A DNA stretch of 64,000 bases from Mesostigma viride (Eukaryota > Streptophyta > Mesostigmatophyceae > Mesostigmatales > Mesostigmataceae), in contig RPFO01000912.1 of the NCBI GenBank assembly GCA_009746045.1, forward strand, positions 62,001 to 126,000. The letters run 5' to 3'. Within the stretch, counting starts at the first letter, position 1; every line of letters begins with the position of its first letter. The position numbers were made by a program, and so were the translations under genes. Below the pieces are notes generated by a model that was not told the DNA's origin, did no database searches, and saw only the letters and a list, made by a program, of their open reading frames with translations. Positions 1-12,679 of this stretch are shown piece by piece.

Positions 1-417
1 GACTCCACATACCTGACCCGTCCTCATGAGCCGGTCAGCAGGACCCTTTCTGACTATTCCGCACAGGGAGCTAATTGAGGTTACGAGGGTGAACCATGCG
101 GTTGGCGGAGCTGGATTGAATACAAACAACCTGCGCTCAGGCCCCTGGCCAGCAAACCTTAGAATGGATAGACCCAGTAAGTCCCTTACAGCAGACAGTA
201 CCTGCACCCCGGATAATCACTAGCTTTTCCCTCTAGTTAGATTGTCACAGGTTCCATTGCTTTTTTCCAAGTACTTTCCCTCTAAACTGCCCGGGTCCTA
301 ACGGCAATCCACTCCCTGGCCTGTTGATTCATGTGCATTAACTCCGTCGTGTGATGCTTATCACACCCCGCCAATCAAACCTACGCCAAACCTCCATCAA
401 GCAACCCTTGTATGTAC

Positions 418-2373
418 CGCTGTGCTTCCGCCTCTTGGCCGACTTCTCTGCAGACGGCAGCAGCCCCGTGGGTCCCTGGGAGCTCTGGCTGCCGAGCACA
501 TAGTGCTGCCCCCGCACCACAAACACATCCTCATCCTGCGTGCAGGACAACCCCACGGGTTGGGGGCGAGGGGTATGTGATGCCAGGGAGTTATTGGTGA
601 GGGTCAGTTCCAGATCGCGCCAGGAGGTTTACCGACCGGCCAGTAAATGATATTATGTAGGGGAAAAGATGCCACTAGCATCGTAATGGTTTATGGGATC
701 GTGGGAGGCATATAAGGATACTCAATTAAACAGGAGCTCTAGCAGCTGGTAGGGTGCCAGGTGCCATGTCCTGGCGAGGCCACGTCCTGAATGACCAGCA
801 GCCAGTCTCTCACGCAGGAGGATTATGATGTAGCAACCTTGTCCAGCATTAGGGTAGGTGGCAGATGTTGCGGAGGTGTATTTTAGGAAGAGTGGCAAGA
901 GGAGGGCGCCGTTGCGGAGGTGTATTTTAGGAAGCGTGGCGAGAGGAGGGAGCGGACATGTGCTGCATCGTGCCATTACCTTACAAAATACAGTCAAGGG
1001 GACTTGGGAAATCTAGGGATGCTTCACCACACTCATGCACCCATCTATCGCAGGGCCTTGCGACTTGGGGAGATTGACGACTTGGGGTAAGATGAATGTC
1101 AGGAATGACTTTTTGCCTGGGATAGCTTGAATGAGCTGAGCATGTTGGTGCAGACTGTGTGGGAACGCAATCACTTCCCCTGCGCACCGCCTCCTGACGT
1201 CAGTCCTATTCTAACCGTGACTATAACAGAAATGACATGCCGTCAGCCACCTACTTAACACACAACAAGCATACCGGATGCCTAGAATGTATCAGTTCTT
1301 GTTGTTGATGACTGCGTCTAGGGCCCCCCTTAGGGACGAATGGCCGCCCATCTGGATGTGATGATTCCCCGCCTGACCCATGGGCAAGGTTTGGTAGAGC
1401 TTTAATGGGTTGGTTGCCATTCAAACCCATCGCCCTCACTATGGTCACACGACCAGAGTGAGCAAGTGAGCAGGAGCAGTAGCATTTAAGTTTACAAACA
1501 AGCATGTCTGCTAAGAGGGCGATTCTGTATACATATGAGATGCTACGTTAACACTTGGCAGAAGAGGTAAGACGGAATCATGCATTCCAAAACACTTACC
1601 TGCACCGCAGGTCGGAGCGGCTGGTTGCCAATCAGGTCGTACGAGATGTTCAGCGTCACGTTGGCGACCTTGCCATGGCCGGCGCCCTGCAAGAGGCTGG
1701 CATCATGCCGCTGGATGATGGCGGACGATATCTTGACAAGGAACGCGCTGGCATCCTCTGGGGAAGGACAGGCGAGGAGGGGGGATGATCAACACATCGG
1801 CAAGCAGTCAAGGAGCTACCCAGAAACATACCTCAAGATACGTGGGTGCTCCACCACGTACGTTTAGAGAAAGGAGACTATGCAGTATAGCAAAGGAGCT
1901 GCAGGGATCTATACACGAATGAGCGCACAAAATTAAAAAAACAGGAAAAGAAAGGCAAAGGAAGGCGAAACGAACTGTGGCCCGATTCCAATGTACCATG
2001 CAGGTACCGCATTTGCTCCTTGAAAACTACGACAAGGCCCCCCATCAAAATGCCCGAGAGCCGCAGAGCCAACGGCACCGGCGGCTCTTTCAGCATTTCT
2101 GCTGTCTTCACCAGGTTGACGCTGGCGACATTCTTGCGGTTTAGTTTGTTAGACTTTAAAGTGGCAGCAATCCTGCACGCACCACGCAGAAGAAGGCATA
2201 GTAAGTAGTTCTCTTACTACCCAATGCGGAGGCCATTCCAATGCGCACGGGCAAATCGATTTCTGTGCGGTTGTTAGAGTCGGCGTCTACAGCGCAGAAC
2301 GGTCGCCAGGATCAGCATACCATAGTTTCCCCAAAGGAGACTTCTTTGCCAGAAGGTCCGCACTGTAGAACAT
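418..2373 (-). CDS. REC8: REC8/SYN1-like meiotic cohesin kleisin, N-terminal exons (partial gene)
   Basis: The encoded start is the Rad21/Rec8 N-terminal domain, which binds the SMC3 head and closes the cohesin ring. Exon 1 (2373-2321) reads MFYSADLLAKKSPLGKL and ends in a split Trp codon. Exon 2 (2172-1997) follows a CAG acceptor and contains IAATLKSNKLNRKNV and ALRLSGILMGG, the hallmark of the plant REC8/SYN1 branch. Exon 3 (1757-1600) continues with EDASAFLVKI and ends at a GTAAGT donor. All three junctions keep phase with canonical GT-AG sites. A further likely exon at 535-418 (starting DEDVFVVRGQHYV) has good splice signals, but its place in the gene is uncertain. The C-terminal winged-helix domain would lie left of the window. 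The family and the first three exons are secure; REC8 rather than another kleisin is inferred from the LSGILMGG motif. Confidence 0.82.
867..954. repeat. Two-copy 44-bp direct repeat
   Basis: Two adjacent 44-bp units start at 867 and 911 (core GTTGCGGAGGTGTATTTTAG), with a few differences. They lie in a presumed intron of the cohesin gene. Confidence 0.75.
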
Positions 2374-2960
2374 GATTGTAAATGCCCAATTACAGCCGGC
2401 CTCGCCGATAAGCGAATGTCCTTTCTTGTGGCGCGGAGACTTATGTTCGGACTAGCCAGCACTGCTGTGCTAGTATCCAAAAACTTCGAAAAATTCACGC
2501 AATCCTCAGTCTTCACCGTGTGCTGTGAGGCCGGTACGACAGCTCCGAAAACTAGGCGTTCTATAGCTGCTTGCGTATGAAGCCCTGCCTAGATCTTGTA
2601 GAACACTGTCCTACAAATGCAGCTTCACTGCAGAGTTGCTTGCGTTTAAATTGCTACCTAGCCAAGACGTGCCACGGGCTGCATGATATGGAGTACTTAC
2701 TCCGTGGGGGCCGAGAAAAAGGGCGCGCCTCCCCAGTCCCCAGTTGTGATATTCAAAAACCATCCGGGCAAGCAAATGCATGTGGCGGGAGGCGGGAAGC
2801 CAACAAAGCGGGCTACAAAACGACAGGCCATTGCGAACTGAGCTCATACATAACTCGTGTGTACTTGACAGACATTTTTATAGGTGGACACAAGTCACAC
2901 AACAGGACAGCGATCATGCTGACACCAATCATGCAATAATGCTCATGTGCGGCGTTGGAC

Positions 2961-3008
<48 letters not shown>

Positions 3009-3012
3009 TGCA
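2374..3012. other. Upstream region of the cohesin gene, with a CAA microsatellite
   Basis: No gene seen. This is the 5' flank of the minus-strand REC8-like gene, so its promoter should lie here, but no clear core element is visible. A pure (CAA)n tract of about 50 bp lies near 2959-3008, immediately before the next small transposon. Confidence 0.5.
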
Positions 3013-3020
3013 GTGAGTAC

Positions 3021-3624
3021 AGGAGGGGTGACATACAGCCATGCTATTTGGGGGCCCAATACCGCCACCGCCAGGTCGAAATGTCCGGCCCCCATATTGA
3101 ACTCAGGGTCCAATGCCAACCGCCGGAATGAAACTTGCTGGCCCCCAGTATGCTAGCGCCCCCCTGGGGCGCCGCCACCGGTGCGCCGACAGCCGGCCCC
3201 CATATGCCCCCCCCCAACGCGCTGAAATTTTCGTGTTCAGTGACCAGATCACAATTTGATCCGGGCGCAAAATGATTGGCTGTACGGTACGAACAGAAAA
3301 CGAAAATTTAGTATCGAAGTTCCGCAGCGCTTGCTGAATTTGCCCCGGAAGCCCGGGGGGACTTTCCCCGCTGAAAGGTGTCCGCGGAAGGGAATTGTAG
3401 CCAACGCGGAAGCGTGTGAAGACAACGCAGCAGACGAGCACTTGCCACGTGGCAAATCCCCTTTGGCAGTAGGCTCGCCATATGGGGGCCATGACCACCC
3501 GCCGGCAGGCTATTTCAGCCGCAGCCCCTATATCTATATAGGGGCCGGACCAATGCAGCCACCGGCAGCCTTGGGGCCAGACCCTAGTACCCGTGAAATT
3601 TTGGCTGGACATGTCACCCCTCCT
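3021..3624. mobile_element. 604-bp non-autonomous TIR element with 8-bp target duplication (hAT-like MITE)
   Basis: The ends are perfect 14-bp inverted repeats (AGGAGGGGTGACAT). They are flanked by an exact 8-bp direct repeat GTGAGTAC at 3013-3020 and 3625-3632. An 8-bp duplication is the norm for hAT elements, though Merlin and P elements also make 8-9 bp. The interior is GC-rich with repeated GGCCCCCAT-type words; its open frames on both strands show no protein domain. It sits directly after the CAA microsatellite. Confidence 0.85.
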
Positions 3625-3723
3625 GTGAGTACCTTTGGCTGTGGTGTCATTATGCTCAGGGCCGTCGGCCGTTTCCAGATCTCTGCTGCCATCTGCTGCC
3701 ATATGCGGCGTTGTTCGGAGTTG

Positions 3724-3916
3724 AGTACACCCCCCCCCACTTTTAAGATTGGGGTCCGACCAATCCAGGGCCCACGATCATAAGGAATCTTACTACTGTT
3801 ATTCGATTATATAAAGTTCTACTACATTCTAATGCAATTATACTAATAGTAGAGGTCAATCCAGAGTCTCATGATCATAAACCTGAGAATCTTAAACGTG
3901 GGGGAGGGGGTGTACT
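3724..3916. mobile_element. Small TIR element of about 193 bp (MITE)
   Basis: The left end AGTACACCCCC...TTTAAGATT and the reverse complement of the right end match over about 27 bp with one or two differences. The interior is AT-rich and non-coding. No clear target duplication is visible, so the superfamily is unknown. Confidence 0.6.
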
Positions 3917-4515
3917 ACTGTAGTTGAGTTGAGTTTATTCACGTGCCGGCGTACCGACAGGTTACAGTATTGATTGAGGGCCAAGACGTTGAGTTGAGTA
4001 ACTTGAGTTGAGTTAGGGCCAAGACGTGGGAATCAACAACAACAACAACAACCTGCAAGAAACGACTTCCCAGCCAATCCCAGCTGCAAGTGAGTCATGA
4101 ACAACAACAACAGTGGAAGTCACCCACCAATGGCATTTATGCCATTGGCAGTTCTGCCTTGAGGCTTTGTGGAGCTGGCAGCCGGCAGGGCAGCAAGATA
4201 TCGGAACTCGTTCTTCCCAGCACAAAACTAGTGGCCAAAAAGTAGAATTCGAGGCCATAACATGGTAGAAAACCGACGCCAACTGCCAATCTGCCATTTT
4301 ATCTCTGCAAATGAATGGCTAGACTTCCTGTACCAGCGGCCCTGCGCCCTGGCAGCTGGGTGGCACGTGGTAAACGCACGCTACACGTCTTACTCCGCCC
4401 GTATGCTGGATGTGATGTAAACAACTTACCAAGTACTTTTGTGAGTAACTTGCTTACGGAAATTCGATGTGACCGTCGGCGTCTGATGTTATGTGATTAG
4501 TAAACTTGGACAATC
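3917..4515. other. Intergenic stretch with TTGAG/CAA minirepeats, left flank of the big LINE
   Basis: No gene seen. The stretch GGGCCAAGACGT occurs twice (about 3978 and 4015) around TTGAGTTGAG runs, followed by a short CAA tract. Positions 4502-4515 (AAACTTGGACAATC) are the left copy of the LINE target duplication; its partner is at 15949-15962. Confidence 0.55.
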
Positions 4516-5099
4516 AATAAATTTGGCCTAATTTTTAGAGGGGTTCCGGTTTTCTGGCAAAAACGTAGCGAGGCTATGGCGGCGTAGAGGATAGCAGGCG
4601 ATAGCTTCGGCCATCCGCGACCAGCGACATACCAACGGATTCGCCGTGAAAAGGTGCGTCTAACGATACCCATATAAGCAACTTTCATTTGGTCCTTGAG
4701 CCGCCACGCTATCTGTGATGTCGGCTGGCAAGGCGTACAGGAAGTACGGCTGATGCCTAGAGGCATACAGAATAGCGTGACGGCTCACTACAAATGGACC
4801 TGGAATAGTGGTAGAACAGCTCAGGAAGCTGGACGCTTCCTGGTAGTGCTGTTTCTACTCACCCTTTACACCTTTAACCATGCGATCCTGCTGAGGAACA
4901 GGCTCTCGCATAACTCGGTGACCGGAAGTCACCATGACACCCGATACAGACCCAACCTGACATTGCAGTCACGGACGGTGCAATGCAGGCTTTCCCCCAG
5001 CATAACCCCCGGAATGGAACACCTTTTTTCGCTATCTAACTCTTTATTGCTCCTGTTGTCCTCGTTGTCATACCTGCAGATTACCGCCTACTACACCGG

Positions 5100-6724
5100 A
5101 TGGCAAACCCCGATCCCTCCTGGGAGGAACGCCTTCGGCTGGCACAACCCCAGGGTGACCTACAAGCGCTGGCGGCGGGAAAAATCCCATGGACTCCAGT
5201 GTTGGCCTCCAGCTACGCTAATATGAGCAAACGCATGCTCGTCCTCGAGGTCCAGGGCAAGCAGCTTTCTCAAGCGGATAAACGTGCAGCCGCCGCTACC
5301 GTGGCAGGGCGTTCAGGCCAGGTGATTCAGGTCTCAAGGGCCACCCCAACATTGAGATCTGTTTCTTTACTCCGGAGACAGCCAAATCGGTCCTGGACAC
5401 CCTCACAACGGTTAACTCCCACCCTGGGGTCACCGTGGGCGGAACATTTATCCCGGTACGCTATTGGCGCCATACAGACCTGGCGGGGACATACCACTTG
5501 ACCCTGCACAACGTCCCTGGCTGGATCCGGACTCGAGAGACCCTGAATGAAATCTTTAAGCCCTACGGATCGCTTCATGGGTTGAACCTGCCCAACAAGG
5601 TGGAGGACCTTCCTCGCACGGGTGGTGGCAACTCCTACCAAGCCTACAGCATTGTCTGCAGCTACACGCCCCGGTTCGAACCGGACCAAGGGCTCGGACT
5701 GAACGGCACTGGGCAGATCTACGGGTGCCCCGGCGGCTATTCCGGCACCTCGCCACGCTGCCTACCGGACATTCTGCAAATCCCCATCATGGAGTTCGAC
5801 ATTGCTAAGCTGGCCGACTCTCGGGTGACTACCCAAATCAACATGGAACCGCTGCTATGTATCACCTGCATGTGCTCGCGTGAACATTTATCCAACGCGT
5901 GCCCAGAGGCCCTCAGGCTTGCAGCTGCCAAGCAACAGCGGCTCGGTGGCCTGCAAACCGAGCAGAACCCAGCGGCGCCCCCAGAGGCGGTCCCACCGCA
6001 CGTGCTCATCAACCGCTACATCATGGGCGGCTACGGCGAATGGGATCTGCAACAACTAGACATCCCCAAGGACGCCTCGGTGGGCAGCCACCTCTACCCA
6101 TACATCACCTCGGCCAATCAACCCAACAAGGTACTCTGCACCGTCGCTGCGGATAACAGCCCCAGCTTGTTGATGCACAAGCCCATGGGGGCTAGGACAG
6201 GGCGGCCACTTGACATCTGGACGGAAACGGAGGACTTTCTCAAACGTAACCAGCTCGACACGCTTGTACAAGTCTCGCGAAACGAGCGCCGGCTGTCCAT
6301 CATGTTAGACGCTTCAATTGACTACCGCCCCAGGGCTGGCACCATCTATATCCTGAAAACACTAGTGCCATGCCTCACATCCAAGGAAGGAGACTTCGCA
6401 ACAGCCGGGGCTCGCTTGGTCTGGACCAACAAGGAGGCCGCACTGAAATCCATCGGGGTTACGTCGGCCCAACTCAAGAGCATCCTCCGACGCGTCCCCG
6501 GGGCGAACTACGTGGATCCCCCGGGAGCGCACAACCAGCCGTCACCGTCTGATCCGGCGGCACGGCTGCCGGCCCTACCCCATGATCTCGACATGATGCC
6601 CTCCTCAACTGGCTCTCTCGAGGAAGCGCCAGCGCAGGACGACCCCTCGGCCAAACGGGCGCAGCCAGCGGTCACCACAGCCGACGCAACCAAGCGGGCG
6701 CGTGCATCGTCTTCCAAGGCATGA
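5100..6724 (+). pseudogene. LINE ORF1 (nucleic-acid-binding protein), frameshifted
   Basis: The first frame begins MANPDPSWEERLRLAQ at 5100. Coding then shifts by one frame near 5335, where the other frame continues with GHPNIEICFFTPETAKSVL. The second frame is open to TGA at 6722. The product of about 540 residues would be the LINE RNA chaperone or coat protein. A cysteine-histidine cluster (CITCMCSREHLSNAC, about 5860-5905) resembles the zinc knuckle found in many plant LINE ORF1 proteins, with non-standard spacing. The C-terminus is basic and Ala/Ser rich. ORF2 follows after 53 bp. Confidence 0.75.
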
Positions 6725-8774
6725 GAGGTACGCCAACGCTTGCATCCTTCTGCATTCTCTCTCCTTCTACTTACTTATGAGTCAACTTACTATAATATCT
6801 TGGAACGTTCAGGGTCTAAATACTTATGGTGTTCGCACCCAGGGACAGTCTAAAATATCTGCGCTCCAGGCACAACTAGCCAGTATCACTCAACCCTATG
6901 TCGGCCCATCTCATGAAATCTGGGTAGGCCTACAAGAACATAAATTTCCTGGAATAGACGCCAAAGCACTACAATCCTTTACAAGACGCACCCCAGACAT
7001 GGAACGCAGATGGGCATGGGCACGGGGGACTAGTGGAGGCACTGCATTGCTACAATATCGACGTCCGCCACACCCTCATGTTCAACTGCACCCATGGGCC
7101 CAACACATAGATACTGCTCCCAACACATGGCAGGGTCGCTGGACCCGGCAATGCATCTCCTGGGGCGGTAAGACTGGCTATATTATATCGGTATATGCCC
7201 CCAACGAACACTCTGACCGTATAAAATTTTTTGATGATTTGTTTGCTATGGTTGCCCCCCTCCTGGACCAATCTCATGAGGTCATACTGATGGGTGACTT
7301 TAATGTTGACCTAGACCATGGCCTTGGGCTTGAGACGACCTCGTTAGCCAACCACCTCACACGCCTCTCACTACAAGATGTTATCAAACCTCGCGACCAT
7401 CTGCATACTCGCGAGTCCACTCGTCAGGGCACCCGCATCACTAGTCGTCTAGACTACATATTTATGTCACCCTTTTGGGCATCCCTCATTTGTCATGCAG
7501 AGGTCATACGCTCCACAGTTTTTTCTGATCACTACCCTTGCCTTCTCACCATGGTGTATCACTCCAGCCCCCCCAGAGGACCAGGCGTCCCTCGCCTCAA
7601 TAAAAAGCTGCTGGCTGACCCCGCCTTTCGCACCCTAGTCCGAGAACAATGGCGGGACTGGAAAACTAAGCAAGTAGACTACCCAAGCACTACTCTCTGG
7701 ATGCAAGCATGCCTCTCGCACATCCTTGACTCCTCTAAGGCATACGATCTAGAACAACGCCGCATAAAAGGCAAAGACTACAATTACTACAAACGAGTTA
7801 TCACTATGTTGCAATCCAAACCCCGCCTAGCCCCGCACGAGTTAACACGACTACAATTGTGCCAGACTGAGATGGATAAGCTACGCCTTGAACGCCACGC
7901 AGAAGCCCTAGATGTGGAAAATACATGGTGGCATGTCAAAGGTGAACGAATGAATAAGGAATTCTTTGCATTTATCCCACCCCCGCGCTCACAAACCACC
8001 ATCACTGAAATTACAGACGAGACTGGCACCCATACCACCCCTCAAGACATCCTACAATCTGGACATGCTTTTTTCTCCACCCTGTTCCGGACAGAACCCG
8101 ACCCCTCTGCAAATACAGCCACACAAAAAATCCTCGATGCTATTCCACACCGCCTCTCTCCGTCACAACAAGCTCTACTAGACGCCAGCCCCACTATGGA
8201 AGAAACATCTCTAGCACTTCAACATCTCAAAACCGGTAGCGCACCTGGTGCAGATGGCCTTCCAGTAGAGTTTTTTAAAACGTTCTGGCCCCTCATAGGC
8301 CGGGATCTCTACCAGTGCATCCTGGAAATCTGGAACACCGAAACTGTTGAGGGCCAGTGGTCGGAAACAATCCTCATCCTCTTACACAAAAAAGGGGATA
8401 AAACAAGTTGGAAAAATTATAGACCCATTCGCATGCTCACAGTCCCTTACAAACTAGCCAGCAAACTCTTGCAACGCCGTTTCTATAGTGTACTAGATAA
8501 TCTGATCGGCCCGGAACAAGTTGGATTCAGGTCCAACCTACACATCAGCGACAGCATCACCATGATCATGGACATTGTTGATGACGCATGGCGCAACAAT
8601 ATTATAGGTCTTATTTTATTTTGGGATTTTGAAAAAGCATTCGACCGCATATGCTGGAAATATCTCGAGGCTATACTACACGGGCTTGGCTTTGGACCTA
8701 AACTTATTAAGGTCAGTCTAGGCATGATCAAATCCCTCACTTGGCACCTACTAATTAATTAACCCTTAAACTGT

Positions 8775-8828
8775 ACTGAGTCCGTTTTCGTGGCGCCAGT
8801 TGATCTCGCGCCACTCTAACGGACTGAG
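8775..8828. repeat. Imperfect hairpin at the left end of the piggyBac element
   Basis: ACTGAGTCCGTT is matched by AACGGACTGAGT with one mismatch, and GTGGCGC pairs with GCGCCAC inside it. It lies 12 bp inside the terminal repeat and is probably part of the transposase-binding end; the right end carries a related CTCAGTCCGTT. Confidence 0.6.
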
Positions 8829-11343
8829 TTTGTGGCAGAACCAGGCGCCGCGCCAAAAATAATTCAACGGTCAAACCTGGCCCAATCGATAGATCTAGAC
8901 GTACTCTATGCGTGGGTCTATTCAGACCGTACTTTGGACACTTGGCCAGGGAGTACTGATCTGGCAAACCCAGGGGGGTACCCTGGTCCTGGGGTACTTT
9001 CGGCGGGAAAAAAAAGCGCCTTTTTTGCAAAAAGACGTGCACGACGACGAATTCGGTGTCTGACCTCGGTAGCCATGGCGTCGCCTACTGGCCAGCTGCT
9101 GGCCACATTTCGATTGAAACTTGGAATCAAGGTGGCATTGCCTCCGGCCTACTTCGGGGAGGCGTGGGCAGTGCAGGAATTCGGTGTAAATCATGCGCGC
9201 CACCGCGTAGACGGCAGGGTAGCGGAGTTGGTACGCGGCCAAAATGCAGCATGGTGCAAGTTTCCCGGCGATCCATTAAGGTATAAGTTGACGAAAGACG
9301 AGATTTTTCAGTGGCAGAAGGTCGGAGATGCCTCTAGGCCTGCGGATGATGAGGTGGAGGAGGGAGGGGATGCAGGCGACGATGGGCAGGGGGCTGGGAG
9401 CGCAGATGACGACTCAGATGCCCCGGAGTCTTCATCGGAGCCCGACAGCGATGATGAGCAGGATAGCGAGGATATTTCCTCCTCCCCGCCCAAGAAACGT
9501 GCCAAGCGTCGTGCAGGCAACCCGAGGAGGACGCCTGCCATCGCGCCTGCTGCAAGGAGGCGTCTGCAGCGGCTGCCCCCTCCGGATCAGCCCGACTCCG
9601 AGCCCAGCGACTCTTCTGATGACGACGACATCGTTCCCGAGCTTGTGGACAGCGATGCTGAGTCGGAAGATGCGGGGGATGATGCTCCGGATGGTGGCGA
9701 CGATGGCGGGGATGAGTGGGTGTTCGGCACTGGCAAGCCGGATCCTGCAGAGCTGCCCCGAGTTCCGCATGGTGCGCCGTTTGACCGTGAGCGCACGGCG
9801 ATGTATCAGAACATCCCAGGTGTTCCTCACAGGTTTTCTCCTCTCGACTTGTTCCTGCTGTTTTGGCAGCCTGCCCTCGTGCTGGAGCGGATTGTGACCG
9901 AGACAAACCGCTATGCCGAGGAGAAGCAGCGCTCGGCATCTGCTGGGGCACGGGAGTGGTCGCCTCTTTCCATGAACGAGCTGGGCAAGTGGCTTGGCAT
10001 CCTCCTGACCATGTCACTCGTGGGCATGCCTGCCCGGGAGGATTATTTTTCTGGCCAGCCACTCGGTGCTGCTCATGCTGCCAACCTGCAGAACGTGATG
10101 CCCTTGCGCCGCTTCCAGCAGATTACACGCTTCTTGCACTTCCAGGACTCTGCCCAGCGCCCTGCCAACACGCAGACACGCGAGTGGCGACTGTGGCAGT
10201 TCTTGTGGCTGGAGGACATCTTGAACAAGGCATACAAGAGGTACTTCATCCCGGGCAGCGCGGCCGCCATCGACGAGAGAAGCATCGCGTCCAGGCACAA
10301 GTTGTGCCCGATCAGGTGCTTCAACCCAAGCAAGCCTGCCCCCTTCCACGTGAAGCAGTATTGCCTGAACGACTGGCCCACCGGCTACCTCTACCATGCT
10401 AACACGTACGACAAGCTGCCCCAGGTCAATCACACCTTCCACGTGGTGAGTGAGCTCGCCAGCACGCTGCCACACGGGGTCCACATGGCCATGGACCGGT
10501 TCTACACCGGGCGTGAGGTGATTGATCGACATGCCACCGCATGGGCCACCGCGTGGTGGGCACAGTGCTCCCCAACCGCCGTGGCATCCCCGTCGCCCAG
10601 GTCAAGGCCCGCATGCCCCGCAGGCCAGCCCAGGGGGACTACGCATGGGCTGTCAACAAGGATGGGCTGACCCTGTGCGCCTGGCAGGACCGCAAGCTCG
10701 TGTGGGTGCTGGGCAAGGGCATCCCCTTGGAGGAGGCGATGGTCAGCCGCCACGGTGGCCGTGACCAGCGCGTGATGGTGACTGCCCCGTCCCTCATCCC
10801 CGCGTATTGGAGCTGCTACAAGGCGGTCGACAAGTTTGACCAGCTGGCCAGCAACTACGACCTGCAGAAGGCCCTCGTCTCCCGGGTGTGGTGGCACCGG
10901 GCCGCCACAGGGCACCTGGCCAACTCAGTCGTCAACGCCTACATCCTGCAGACTCTCACCCGCGCCAACCGCCCCGACTGCCTCTCCCACGTGGGGTTCC
11001 TCAGCTTGCTCGCACAGCAGCTAGTGAACATTACCAGTGGCATGGCGCCCGGCTGGACATGGATAGCATCCTGGGGGGCCACCAGCCTGGGCTGGACGGG
11101 CGGTTCAGCGGCACCCACCTCAGGCCCGAGCGCATCCCGTGGACGGAGTCGGCGCAGTGCGTGGTGTGCGCCACGATCCCCGAGCGCAAGCGCACCAACT
11201 TCTGGTGCAAGGACTGCAACCAGGCACTGTGTACGGGCACGTGCTGGAACGTGTTCCACGCAGGGCCAGTGGCTGGCCTCGACGACGACGACCGCCGCCA
11301 ACGTGCCATGCAGCCCCTGTCAGCCCGCAGCCCGGCTGGCCGC

Positions 11344-12679
11344 TAGGTTGGCAAATACGGGTACGGGGTATAATACGCGGACCTAAAATACGCGTATTAT
11401 ACGTGGGGGGTGTAAAATACGCGGCGGTAAAATACGCGACCGTTTTTGTGGTCCAATTGTCAGTCACCCAATTAGCACGCTCCTTGATGATGGTCATGCA
11501 GTTATTGCAACTGAAATTTGGTGTATATGCTTATTTATTAACATCTTCCATTAATTTATGCCCTGCAATCCTATCTGATTATGATTTGTTAAATGCTGGG
11601 GGGAGCAGACTGCAACGGGAACTGTAAGGAATCAATTAATTAGTTAATTGTAAGGAAAGCCATCCACTATATAATGCATGAGAGGACATAAGACACAACT
11701 AACTTCTTCACGAGCAGCTCGCCACCCAACAACTTCCGAGAAGGAGGGGTGACGTGCCCTCCTTTGTATTGGATCATGCCGGCCACCATCTGCTTGAAAG
11801 AGGCGCTCTCAGCCGCATTGAAGGCAATGCCGTTCTCGATAAAAAATTCGGCAGCCAGCAGCTGGATACCTTGTTCGTCGACGGGAACCAGCCATTTGGT
11901 GATGCTCAGCTGGCCTTGATGCTTGCTGGGAACCGACGACAAGTCAGCCGGCGCAGCCCCTCCCATCTCCGCCATTGCCCTGTTCAAAGTGTGCACCTTC
12001 TTGGCGTCTGACTTCTGCAACTTGTTGTTAGCAATCCTGAGAAACCTGTTCCGGATATTCGGTGGAATTTTGTCGCAGGGTAACACCCCTTCCCCTGCGA
12101 TTCCGGCAAAGTGTGCACGGACTCGGAATACGCTTATTGGCCCCGCCTTGTAGGAGAAGTTCTTGTTGCAAAATGAGCAGAACATCCTCGACACATACTG
12201 CGTTGTGTTACTAACAGCATCCGTGACTGCTTCTTTCTTCTCGACAACGAAATCCCATTCAGGCCCTTTCTTCGGCATGGCTGCAAATCGAAAATGGCTG
12301 CACACTATCGCACAGTCGCACTGGCCTCGTCCTCGCTATATTGCATTACACCGTCAGTAGCACAGCTGGCATTTGCTGTCATTATGCGTGATGTACCTAG
12401 TCCTAGCTGTCTCCTACCGGCCAAAGATTTTGCAAGGCTTGCGCTTTATGGAAAGAACTGTACGCATCTACTTCTAGTAGTAAAAATCTCAAATGTGCAG
12501 TGAACGCGACGCGCCCAGAACCTGGGCACCGCGCCAGTGCCCGCTGCCCGCTGGTACCCCCGAAAAATTCTAAGTCCAAACCGCGTATTCTGAAGTAAAG
12601 TACGCGTACATACGGCGGAGGCCTTCAGTGTACGTTTTCCCGTACTTCTGCGGCTCCGTACGGCGTACTGACCAACCCG
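11344..12679. mobile_element. hAT-type element (1336 bp) nested in the piggyBac transposase gene
   Basis: The left end TAGGTTGGCAAATACG and the reverse complement of the right end CGGGTTGGTCAGTACG are related terminal repeats of hAT style. The 10-bp direct repeat GGCTGGCCGC flanks it exactly (11334-11343 and 12680-12689); the last 8 bp fit the usual hAT duplication. TACGCG/CGCGTA words are clustered just inside both ends. It contains a truncated hAT gene on the minus strand. Confidence 0.82.
11667..12278 (-). pseudogene. Truncated hAT transposase, BED zinc finger and N-terminal region only
   Basis: A 203-residue ORF starts MPKKGPEWDFVVEKK. Residues about 30-75 form a BED-type finger (CSFCNKNFS ... 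RAHFAG ... LPC) with the plant hAT pattern. It is followed by a conserved hAT segment with FFIENGIAFNAAES and TPPSRKLLGGELL. The RNase H-like catalytic core and the C-terminal dimerisation domain of full hAT transposases (usually 600 or more residues) are absent. The product might still bind the element ends. Confidence 0.82.

Noticed and set aside
3103-3783. ORFs of 175-199 codons on both strands
   Set aside because: They lie within a bounded non-autonomous TIR element and show no domain or codon preference.
9308-10062. Minus-strand ORFs of 77-242 codons
   Set aside because: Antisense to the acidic region and catalytic core of the piggyBac transposase.
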